DNA from: Corylus avellana
Lineage: Eukaryota; Streptophyta; Magnoliopsida; Fagales; Betulaceae
NCBI RefSeq assembly: GCF_901000735.1
Contig: NC_081546.1
Span: forward strand, 20,825,952-20,889,951
DNA: 64,000 bases
Reading direction: 5' to 3'
The position numbers were made by a program, and so were the translations under genes. The notes under the pieces are model-generated. The model ran no database searches. It worked only from the letters and a program-made list of their open reading frames with translations, and had not been told where the DNA came from. Of the stretch, positions 47,232 through 58,383 are shown one piece after another; the stretch's first letter is position 1, and each line of letters opens with the position of its first letter.

Positions 47232-48486
47232 GTTCGTTTCCTATAATTTTCACAGCAATAATTGAAAGTTTTACCATTTTTTGCTTTATCTTTTATTCTT
47301 TTTTCTCCCATAAACGTAATTTACATCGTATCTTGTTGATTTGTGATATGCATGGGATGCAAACAATGCATTTAAACCCGGTTTTGTTCATTTTTTTTTT
47401 CCTACCATATCATGAGATGGTATTGGTATTTATCACTTTATTCCCTAAAAACGCTTCATATGCTTTACCTTTTCTTTTGGCTCAAATTTAGTGTTGCTGG
47501 TGAATATACGTCTGCCAATAGGTTTGGTCATAATTAAAATCCAATCTCAATTGGACCCAACAATGATTCGAGTAGTATATTGAACTTTAAGTGTAGGTTT
47601 GAGACAAGAATTAAACTCATGGAATGATATCATTATTCCATGAATTGATTAATTTTTAGTCTTGAAGATATTTAGTTGGAATCCACCTCTGGTTGCCAGA
47701 ATTTGTGGTTGAAGTTTCACCTTCTTAAACAAACGGAGTGTCAATTTTATTCATTTTTTTTAAAAAAAAATGTGTGTGTTTTAGTAATTTTTGTTTAATA
47801 CCAGTGAAAACGTAATGTTTTCGTCAAATTGATTAAAAATAACTTCTTTAAGGTCTTAGTACAAATCAAGACCTTTGTGCCTTCCAATAAGAGGTTGACA
47901 CCTCGGCTTGGAACAAGAAAGCTAAATGGGAACAAAACACCGGATTATACCAAATTTACACCTTAAAAAACACGTCATCTATTTTTTATGTTAACCACCC
48001 ATTACACCGCCGCCCAGCCAGAAGCAAGACGCCGGATGTCGCTAACTAGCCAAACGCTGCCACCATGTTTGTTAGTTTTCCCTAATCTCGGTCCCTCTCT
48101 CTTTCTGGGATCATCTGTTAGGTTCATCCGCTTTAGGCCATCAAGTAGCACTCCATGGCAGTTTTGGTCTAAGTTTGTTAATATTAAATTATCAGCCAGT
48201 TATTTCAAAAGCTTAAGTTGATAGGAAGAAGTAAATTTAATCACTTAATCAACACTCTTACACTCCCCCTCACATGTGGGCTTAAACTCTCTTTCAATAA
48301 GTGAGGCTCAACACGTGGAATATTTAGTTAAAATAGGGGTGATTTGATGGAGTCAATGTTCGATCCTACGACCTTTGGCTCTGATACTATGTTAAATTAC
48401 CGGTTATCCCAAAAGCTTAAGCTAGTAGGAAAAAGTAAATTTAATCACTTAAACAACACTTTAACAGTTGCGATGGGCATGGGTAG

Positions 48487-48591
48487 TGCAAAATTGAGGA
48501 GATCGCGAAGCTGGGTGTTGATGTATCGGTGGTTGGGTTGGTCGATGAACATGGTCTTTCTTTGGCATTGTTGCGGAACTACAAAGCTTAG
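48487..48591 (+). other. conserved coding-like segment, copy D
   Basis: Longest copy, 34 codons: KIEEIAKLGVDVSVVGLVDE, then HGLSLALLRNYKA and TAG. TAG also precedes it. Product not recognised. Confidence 0.35.
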
Positions 48592-48914
48592 ATGAAGGCA
48601 ACAAATTGGGCTTCACAAGGGTGGGTTCATGCGAATTGGGTTTGGCAAGTTTGGGTGGATGTTTTCTTTTGTGCTTAGACACAAATGTAGTGCTGAAAAT
48701 CGAACAAATCTGGCATGGCCGGTAAATGATACAAAAAGGAGATCATATTTGCTTTTCTCTCGGAGAAAGAGAACTTACCGGCTTGGCAGCAGGGTTCGGC
48801 TTCCAACTAGGTAGCGGCAAGATGGGCGGTTAATGTAAATTTTGGTATAATATGGTTTTTTGTTTTTATTTAGTTTTTTTTGTTCCAAGTTGAGGTCTCA
48901 ACCTCTTACGAGAG

Positions 48915-49031
48915 AGGTCCCCAAGAGGTAGTTTAATCGACTGGGACCATGCCTAATGAAGCGGAGGTTACTAGTTCGAATCCCCCTCCCCCCTCTTATG
49001 CGGACATGTCAAAAAAAAAAAAGAAAAAAAG
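48915..49031 (+). mobile_element. tRNA-derived SINE
   Basis: About 117 bp with pol III boxes: A-box-like ggtagtttaatcgactgg and B-box-like agttcgaatcc, then tatgcggacatgtc and an A-rich tail. Target duplication is CTCTTACGAGAG (48903-48914) and CTCTTACAAGAG (49032-49043). The uninterrupted inverted paralogue near 47890 lacks it. Confidence 0.82.
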
Positions 49032-49137
49032 CTCTTACAAGAGAGCACAAATATCTTGGTTTGGGCTAAGACCTTATAGAAGTTATTATCGATTGAGAGT
49101 AATATAAATAGCTATTGCATTCAACATTCTTCTATTC

Positions 49138-49140
<3 letters not shown>

Positions 49141-49179
<39 letters not shown>
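49141..49179. repeat. AT microsatellite
   Basis: About 19 AT dinucleotides. The region from here to 49733 has no recognised gene; a TATA-like ctataaaacccc lies at 49662, about 70 bp before the RLP start, and could be its promoter. Confidence 0.8.
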
Positions 49180-49180
<1 letters not shown>

Positions 49181-49733
49181 CTATTCATTTCCTAATGTAA
49201 TAGTCATTTCGCGTATCATACACTTTCTTAATTTCAATGGATTCCAATCCAAATTTGATACATAATATTCATAACACTTGAAAATGTAATTAACATTGTA
49301 ATCATTTTATGTCATTAATTTTCCCATCATTTAATTGTACAACACAATATTGTGGTTAACAAGTTTTCGAGTCTTTCTTCGTCATCCACTAACCCAATAT
49401 AAGTATTCCCATCTTTTCAACAACACATTGTGGCCACCCAACTTAAAAGTAGCAAGTGGAAGACATAGAAAAGCAAAAGCCTTAATGAGAAAACAAGACT
49501 TGATAAAAAGTGTGAAATTGAAACCACCACAACAGCTAGTGATCATGTGAAATCATATTGTAGTACTCAATTAATGGATATTGCATCTGAGTCACCCCTT
49601 TTTTCAAATCCCATTCGGAGTCTCCAAACTTTATGTAAAGCGTACGTATATCCTTCCTACCCTATAAAACCCCCTTCACTTGTACTTCAGCTGGCCTCAT
49701 CAAATTAAACAGCTAAAAACATTCTAAAACATC

Positions 49734-52544
49734 ATGGATACCTATTTGTATCGCTTCATGTTCATGCGCTTCCTTTTTCTTCTCTCAATATTGTTCCTTG
49801 TTTTACTCACTACCTCTTTGTCTTCTTTGCAGCCACTTTGTCATGATGATGAGAGATATGCCTTGTTGAAATTCAAGGATAGCTTTATCATAAACAAGTA
49901 TGCTTCTGTTTATCCTTCTGCATATCCTAAGGTTGCAACATGGAGTGGGAATAGTGATTGCTGCTCATGGGCGGGGTTGATTGCAATGAGGACACGGGTC
50001 ATGTGATTGGCCTTGACCTTAGTAGCAGCTTTCTCTATGGTTCTTTTAATTCTAGCAACAGCCTCTTCCACCTTCTTCAACTTCAAAGGCTTAATCTTGC
50101 TGATAATCACTTCAACGACTCTCAAATCCCATTTGGAATTGACAATCTTTTGAGATTAACCTATCTGAACCTCTCCTTTTTTGTGTTTTCAGGACAAATC
50201 CCCTCAGAGCTTTCACATCTCAACAAGTTGTCTTCCATCGATTTGACTCTTAATTATGGTTTATATACTCTAAGTGACTTGAGAAGTCTAGTTCAAAACT
50301 TCACTACCCTAGAAGAGCTTTTATTCTCTAACATCAATTTCTCGTCCTCTATACCTGAAAGCTTGGCAAATTTACCTTCTTTGACAACACTACATCTAGA
50401 AAATTGTGAATTGCATGGGGAATTCCCAACAAGAATTTCTCAGCTACCAAACCTATGGGATCTTAGGATAGGAGGGAATCAGAATCTCACTGGTCATTTG
50501 CCTGAATTTCACCTAGGCAATCCCCTTAAGGTGCTAAGTATCATACGAACAAGTTTTTTTGCTTTAGTTAGATCTATCCCACCTTCATTGAGTAATCTCA
50601 CCCAACTCACTTACTTAGATCTGTCAAGAAACAATCTTACAGGCAACATCCCTTCTTCCTTCTTTGCTAACCTGACTCAACTAACTTTTCTAGACCTTTC
50701 ATACAATAAATTGAGTGGGACATTGGAGTTTGACATGTTTCTTCATATCAAAAGTTTAATTGTGCTTATGCTATCATTCAACAATTTGAAATTGCTAACC
50801 AAGCCCAATTCAAATGATACTCTTCCACAGACACTCTAGGATTGGGTTCTTGCAACTTACGGAAGTTCCCAAAGTTCTTACGCAGCCAAAACAAATTGAG
50901 TTCACTTGATTTTGGAGGCAACAATCTTGAAGGCCTAGTTCCCAAATGGATGTATAATGCAAGTAGAGAATCTCTTGACACTATAATCCTTTCTGACGAT
51001 TTTCTAAAAGGCTTTGAGCAATCTCTGATTGTTCTCCCATGGTCTAATCTAGCTTATTTATATCTAGACAATAACAGGCTGCAAGGATCACTCCCAATTC
51101 CACCACCATCTATCAAGTTTTATCGAGTCCAAAGGAACTTGATAAGAGAAATGTCATTGTTGATTTGCAATCTCAATTCACTTTTTTACCTTGATTTGTC
51201 CTTTAACAACTTGAGTGGAATGCTTCATCCATGTTTAGGAAACTTAAGTTCTTTGGAGATACTTAACTTCGAAGTAACAACTTCCATGGCACCATACCAA
51301 AAACATGGGCAATGGGAAGCAGCTTATTTATGATTGACTTAAGTGAAAACAATTTTCAAGGTTAGCTACCTAGATCAATGGCCAACTGTCTGATGCTAAA
51401 TTATCTTGATGTTGGTAACAATCAGATCAATGACACCTTTCCCTTCTGGTTAGTTTGCAATCTGACTTCACTTGATGTACTTGATTTGTCCTATAACAAC
51501 TTGAGTGGCAAGCTTCATCCATATTTAGGAAACTTCAGTTTTCCTTTGTCAGTACTGCAACTACGAAGCAACAACTTCCATGGAATCATCCCAAAAACAT
51601 GGGTAAAGGTAAGCAACTTAAGGATAATTGACTTAAGTGAAAACCAATTCCAAGGTCAGCTACCAAGATCCATGGCTAACTGTATGATGCTAGAGTAACT
51701 TAATGTTGGTAACAATGAGATCAATGATACATTTCCTTTTTGGTTGGGAGCTCTTTCTTTGTTGAAGGTTCTCATCCTTCGTTCTAATGCATTCCAAGGT
51801 GCAATAAAGAGTCTGGAAATCAATTATACATTCCCTGAATTGCATATCATTGATCTCTCTCAAAATAGTTGTTCTGGAAATTTGCCGATAGAGTATTTCC
51901 TACACTAGAATGCCATGAAAATTGTTGGTGCAAATCAGTTGAAATACATCGAGGTGAGTAGAGGAAGCTCGTTTGGTTCAGTACAATGCACAATCACAAT
52001 TACAAACAAAGGCATAATGTTGAAGTATGAGAAAATCCCAAATGTTTTTAGGGTCATTGAATTTTCGAGCAATAGATTTGAAGGAGAAATTCCGTGTGTC
52101 TTGGGCAGTTTAAAAGGACTTCATTTGCTCGATCTTTCCAACAATGATCTTATTGGTCATATCCCATCGTCCTTGGGGAACTTGACACAAGTAGAATCAA
52201 TGGACCTTTCTCAAAATATGTTGTCCGAATCAATACCCCAAAAACAAGTTTCCAACAATCATCTTACAGAACCTATACCACATGGAGGAGAATCTGACAC
52301 ATTTGAGAATAGTTCATTCAATGGTAATATGAGGTTGTGTGGAAAACCATTATCAAAGCAACGTGACCCATTTCTACATTCAACCTTTGAAGAGAATCAA
52401 GGCTCGGAAGCTTCATTTGAATTTGATTGGAAAGTAGTTGTGATGGGATATGGATGTGGCTTAATAGTGGGAGCTATTATTGGAAAATTTGTGAGTACAA
52501 GGAAGAATAATTGGTTCATGAAGACTTTTGGAAAGAGGCAATAA
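49734..52544 (+). pseudogene. Cf-type receptor-like protein (LRR-RLP), multiply disrupted
   Basis: The start at 49734 gives a signal peptide (MRFLFLLSILFLVLLTTSLS region), then an LRRNT_2 cap (LCHDDERYALLKFKDSF, CCSW). Many extracellular LRRs follow (LTYLDLSRNNLTGNIPSSFF), then an acidic linker and one membrane segment (VVVMGYGCGLIVGAIIG) with a short basic tail and no kinase, ending TAA at 52544. Cf/EIX-type RLPs sense apoplastic microbial molecules. Lesions are a 1-bp loss near 49973, TAG 50837 with a frame change, a frame change near 51280, and stops near 51331, 51363, 51696 and 51906. A deletion in the last LRRs precedes VSNNHLTEPIPHGGESDTF. 51161-51740 is an internal duplication. Confidence 0.9.
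51161..51740 (+). repeat. 290-bp tandem duplication inside the RLP gene
   Basis: 51161-51450 and 51451-51740 repeat the same LRR stretch (ttgcaatct...aacttgagtgg...gaaacttnagtt to aatgacaccttt). 290 is not a multiple of 3, so the duplication itself shifts the frame. The first copy is more decayed. Confidence 0.82.
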
Positions 52545-53570
52545 ACTCCAATAAGGGTGAATCGGAGGATGTAATAGAATTTAAGTTATTTGTATATATG
52601 TAATGTTTGCAAACAAAATAAAATGTATATTTCCATATGCTTCGAGCATTATTGTATGTACTTGATAGAATGGTTTTCTCTTTAGTTTGTGTAAGAAGCA
52701 GAAAAAAGCTTGGTATATATATAAGAAATGTGATTGTTTATATCACATTATTGACTTCATATTCAACCAAATGGAAGTGGCATGGGTCTCAATGAAATCA
52801 ATGGTACCAACCTTTGTCGAATTCAGAGACCAAAGAAAATGTAGCTCTTGATTTGAGCCGATTTGGCTCTGCTTCTAATGAGCTCTGACCCTTCAGCGAG
52901 GCATTATTACAAAAATAATCCAGCATCACATACAAAGCTCCACCAGACACCCTTGATTTAACTAACTGATCATGGATTATATAAATAAAAATAAAAAATA
53001 ATAAAATAATAAAAAAACTTTTTGCTAGATCAATGATGGATTTCTTAAGCAATCTATTTTCTGCTTGGGTATGGTATAATAAATTTTTGAAAATCCGTCT
53101 TTACTTCATTTCATCTATCACTTAGTTTTGCAAAATGTAAGAATAAATAGTAAATCTCATTTGAAGGTACGTTGTGCCTGTTTGTAATTATCCCTTTTTT
53201 TTAAAAAAAAATAATTATTAGACAGTGTAGATCGTAAGGATACACCATCTCCAAACCCTCGAAAATTGATTGAGAAGGTTAATTGTTTGCATCTATAGGT
53301 CAACGTGGAAATTTTGGGTCCCAACAATTATTGCAAGTTTGTGTGGTAGTGGCAAGGAGAGAAGGGATCCGTTCCATTCATTGATTTATTTTCTTTTCTT
53401 CGTAAATTGGATATCCCATTTCTTTCGTGGGTGATATTTGGTCAACAATAGCTTTCCAAATTGATGGATGGTTGTTGGCAAGTAGAAGATTCAAAAATGC
53501 TTCTGGGCCTTCGTGTGGAAAAAGAACCTTCATGCTAACATGGATAATAACATGTACGTTGAAGATGGAT
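52545..53570. other. non-coding 3' flank of RLP
   Basis: A polyadenylation-like aataaaatg lies near 52617. No other gene is seen. 53460-53540 recurs at 56480-56555. Confidence 0.6.
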
Positions 53571-54094
<524 letters not shown>

Positions 54095-55269
54095 TATATA
54101 TATACATACATGTTGTCTGACAACCAATAATTCAGGACTGATCAGTATCTAATCCGTGTAGTTTACCCAAGGGAAGACTTGGAAGAAGAAAGATAAGCAC
54201 ATCATGACAAGTCTTCACAGGACTTGGAAGGAGAGAGAGACACCTTGACTTATCTCCCTCATCCCTCCAACACTTCATTTGGATTGGAGGCGTACCAAAT
54301 TTGATCGTCATGCGTAACAAATTAATCTCAAAGTATCGGACGGTGAGGACAAACGGTAACATCATCTTATAATGGAACCACTTGTAATTACTTATGATCT
54401 AACATCCCTTGACACACGCGTCTGATGGCTGGTACACTGCATTTCAAGTCACTAGCAAGCTGAAGCACCTGCCTAGCTTTTTTGTCATTTTCAAGCCAAG
54501 GAAATCTGAATTCTCACCTCTTTAGAAAGGAATCTACATTCCAATTAAGCGAAAAGGATTCCCTCCACTTAAGTGCAACTTTTTTAGAATTCTCAGCAAT
54601 TGTAAGAGATTGCCTTCATTCAAACTTCCCATTAAAGTGATTTATTTATTTTATATCTTGTCGTGATTGGCAATTATTCTTTTTTTTTTTAAAAAAAAAG
54701 TCATCCATAAGAAAAAAAATCATTCAAACGACCCATTGAAAGGGGTGGTAGGCACATCTTTGTTCCATGAAACAAATAAAATCTTAATGGGAAGATTTAA
54801 TGAGCATAATCAATAAAATTGTAACACATGTCTAGTTTAATAAGCATATGATTCATTCTATCCGTGTAGGTTATGAAGAGAAGACTTGGAAAAACAAAGT
54901 TAACCAAATGACTCGCGCAAATGGGAGAGAGTGACAGCTTGACTTCAACAACGAGGAGTTATATTTGCGTGTGAAACACCCTATACATGACTAATGACTC
55001 ATGTCTTGCTCATCCCTCAAACCGTTCATTTTGATTGGAGGTACCATCTCTGATCCCTGACACACGCAAACGACTTGAAGACTTGAGAAGAAAAGAAAAC
55101 ACAATGGTCTTCAGGGAGATGCTCTGGTCCACGGAATAGGATCCTCTCTAATCTATAATGGATTGGAGAATATCCAGTTTATGGCTGGGATTTCTTCTTA
55201 GAAATCCTAGAGTCACAAATGGGACACTTGTTCCACTACAAAAAAATAATAAAAAATAATATTTCAAAT
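54095..55269. other. non-coding stretch
   Basis: No gene recognised. Words such as tttacccaagggaagacttgg and cacaagtcttcacagg recur near 56820-56875. Confidence 0.55.
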
Positions 55270-55620
55270 TAAAAAAAAAAAATTAATAAAGAAAAGATAG
55301 TTGGCCACTCCATCTTGGCCATAGGGGGTGGCCGGACAACCCCATTTTAGCTGAGGGTGGCTTGAGAGCCACCCCAATGGCCAACTAGGGGTGGCTGGAC
55401 CACCTCATGGCCCTTGGGGGTGGCGGGCCACCTTCAAGGGTCAANNNNNNNNNNNNNNNNNNNNNNNNNNNNNNNNNNNNNNNNNNAATTTTTTTTATTT
55501 TTATTTTTTTAGATCTGGTCCTTGGGGGTGGCGGACCACCCCCAAGGGCCATGGGGTGCCTTCGGCCACCCCAGCCCCAACTGGGGTGGCCAGCCACCCC
55601 TTAATTTTTTATAGTTTTGT
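55270..55620. repeat. GC-rich foldback island with a gap
   Basis: An A-rich start is followed by repeated ggggtggc and gccacccc blocks in both orientations, split by 42 N (55445-55486). Related to 7940-8093. Confidence 0.65.
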
Positions 55621-55950
55621 TTTATATATATATATTATTAATGAGACAGATGTCCTATTTATGGCCTCATGATCTCTTTAAAGAGATCCTGACTATTAAC
55701 TAGATATTTTCTAATCCATAATGGATTGGAGAGGATCATGTTAATTCCCTGGTCCACTTAACTTCATTTTATTTTACATATATTTGATTTTAATGGAGCT
55801 TTCTAGTTTTTGTATAGCTACAATATAATGGACCCTANNNNNNNNNNNNNNNNNNNNAGGGTGGCTTCGGCCACCCCAGCCCCAATTAGGGTGGTCCGAC
55901 CACCCCCAATGGGGTGGCTAGCCACCCCTTAATTTTTTTATAGTTTTGTT

Positions 55951-55982
<32 letters not shown>

Positions 55983-56190
55983 TTATTAATGAGACAGATG
56001 TCCTATTTATGGCCTTATGATCTCTTTAAAGAGATCTTGACCATTAACTAGATATTTTCCAATCCATAATGGATTAGAGAGGATCATGTTAATTCCCTGG
56101 TCCACTAAACTTCATTTTATTTTACATATATTTGATTTTAATGGAGGTTTCTAATTTTTGTATAGCTACAATATAATGGACCCTACCAAT
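55600..56190. repeat. tandem duplication of ~300 bp across an assembly gap
   Basis: 55600-55837 (ttaattttttatagttttgt to ataatggaccct) recurs at 55930-56185 with few differences and the same preceding GC-rich block. 20 N (55838-55857) lie between. It may be a true tandem duplication or unresolved haplotypes. 56190-56901 has no recognised gene. Confidence 0.75.
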
Positions 56191-56929
56191 TATATAAAGG
56201 ATGTTTTCCTTTCGTACTATGGAGGATGGGCAGTGCCTAATATAAACTATTTGGGGTTTGCTGGTCGAGTGGTCAAGTTCCAGAACATTCATATTGGTGG
56301 ATTAATTTGGTCATGAATTCTGGCTTTGTGTTGAAAAATCTTAATGGAAACCAACTCATTGAAGTTTGCATACTCTACTTGTCATTAATTGATAAAACTA
56401 TAGCTAGTGTCCATTCGAAAATATTATTCCGAAAGAAAATTCGGTGGATGGATTAATTAGTGAATGGGTCAAGTGTGGAAATGATTGATAGTTGTTGGCA
56501 AGTAGAAGATTCAAAAATGCTTCTGGGCATTCATGTGGAAAAAGGACCTTCATGATCGATGCTGCCATATGGCATGAATGCTTTTGGGCATTCATGTGGA
56601 AAAAGTCCAATCATGCATGATTAAACTTAATTGGTGGAGCCTTCCTTTCTGGCTGCCCTGATTGCCTATATTCCTTGGCTTTTAATGTGTTCATGAATAG
56701 TCAAGATCGACATGCTTTGGAGAAAAGCCGCCAATCGTTTTCTGAAGACATTATCATTTATATCTACATGTTGTCTGACAACCAATAATTAAATATATGT
56801 AATTTCTAGTTGTACATAGTTTACCCAAGAAGAATGATAAACACATCGACACAAGTCTTCACAGGACCATATCTAATCATATTGGCAGAGCGGAGAGAGT
56901 GCACTACAAAAATATGTATGTTTAGTAAC

Positions 56930-57440
56930 GTGGCAACTGTACACAATTTTTTGCCACATCACTATATTGTGACATGTTAGTTTCTAACATGTTACTATAA
57001 TATTTAGTAACGTGTCAGTTTTAACACGTCACCGTTTGGTGACGTGTTAAAACTGCCACGTTACCATAAGATGACGTGTTTATTTAACATGTCATCTTAT
57101 AGTAACGTGTTAGTTGCACACATTACCATTTGGTAACGTGTCAACTTGACACGTTATAATTTATTAATTTGTCAAGTTGACACGTTAAAATTTTGGTAAC
57201 GTGTTAATTTAACACGTTACTAATTTGTAACGTGTTTAACTTGACATGTTACCAAATGGTAACTTGTGCAACTAACACATGGCTATTAGGTAACGTGTCA
57301 AGTTGACACGTTACCAAAATTTGGTAACGTGCCACTATGGCACGTTACCAAATTAGTAACGTGCCACATGTGGCACGTTACTATATTGCCTTAGGAAGGC
57401 GTGCCCCACGCGTGCCCATGTGGCATGTTACTATATTGCC
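56930..57440. repeat. subterminal palindromic array of the CACTA element
   Basis: More than 20 occurrences of TAACGTG(T/C)CA-like words and their complements, mostly arranged as back-to-back palindromes such as gtcaagttgacacgttac. In CACTA elements such subterminal motifs bind the element's TNPA-type protein. Confidence 0.8.
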
Positions 57441-57754
57441 TCGAGAAGGTGTGCCCCACGCGTGCCCTTCCCCCTCTTCTTCCTTCTTTCTCCTTTTTCC
57501 CCCCATTTCTCTTCTCCTCTTCCGCGCGCAGGCGACATCTCTCTCTCTCATTTCTCTCTTCCGACCACATCTCTCGGCAGTCTCTTTCCTGCACTCCCTC
57601 CTTCACTCACTCACTCCAACGTTGGCACTCACTATATATAATGTTTTAATTTTTTTTATTGTTTAAATTATATTAATGTTTACATTTTATTTCTTTTGTT
57701 AAGTGTTATATGTTGTGTAAATGTTATAAAATAAAAAATAAAAAAATACAACCT

Positions 57755-58290
57755 AGATTTATTTTGTTTAGGGTCCCCTAGCTACCAATTGTGCATTTAA
57801 ATTTGGACTAGTCTTAATTTAGTTTAGGTTTTGCAAATTTGGCTTATGTAAGTGTTAGAAAAATTTAATGTAACTTATTAAAAAAAAAAAAAAAAAAAAA
57901 CAAGTAACATAGCTACATTTTTAAAATTTAGGGTCTCCTATCAACCAAGTGCATTTAATTTGGACTAGCTAGTCTTGATTTAGTTTATTATGTTTCATAA
58001 ATTTAGCTTATGTAATTGTTAGACAAATTTTAACAACCAAAAAAAAAAAAAAAAAGAGACATAGCTAGCTAGCTATATGTTTTAAATATAGGGTCCTCAA
58101 GCAAAAGTGCATTTTTGGACTAGCTAATCTTAATTTAGTTTATTAGCTAGGTTTTGCAAATTTATCTTATGTAATTGTTAGAAAAATTTAAAAACTTGTA
58201 AAACAAAAAATTATAAACAAGTAACTTAGATATATTTTTGTAATTGATGGTCTCCTATCTACCAAGTGTATTAAAGTTTATGATAATTAA
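57755..58290 (+). repeat. degenerate tandem repeat (~140-165 bp unit)
   Basis: Three full units and one partial unit share tagggtc(c/t)cct...accaagtgcatttaa, ttggactag, cttaatttagttta, gcaaatttagcttatgtaa and a terminal A run. They lie between the CACTA leader and the transposase. Confidence 0.7.
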
Positions 58291-58383
58291 TTTAGGGTCC
58301 CTATGGGCCATACCAATGCATGACGTGTATGTGTTTAGGGTAATTCTTATATATTACTTTTTTCTACTCTACGTAGTAACGCT

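Larger units (their letters stand above)
47840..49090. repeat. large inverted repeat in the tandem unit
   Basis: 47840-48010 (cttctttaaggtcttagtac to ttaaccaccc) reappears in reverse at about 48815-49085 (gggcggttaatg to taagacctta). The right arm is interrupted by a SINE. The spacer between arms is about 800 bp. Confidence 0.75.

Noticed and set aside
48919..48990. Functional tRNA gene
   Set aside because: Only A- and B-box-like motifs are present, no cloverleaf is evident, and poly(A) plus target duplication show a SINE.
57337..57666. Serine/leucine-rich open frames after the CACTA array
   Set aside because: Several overlapping frames are open in a CT-rich leader; they fit untranslated sequence better than a protein.
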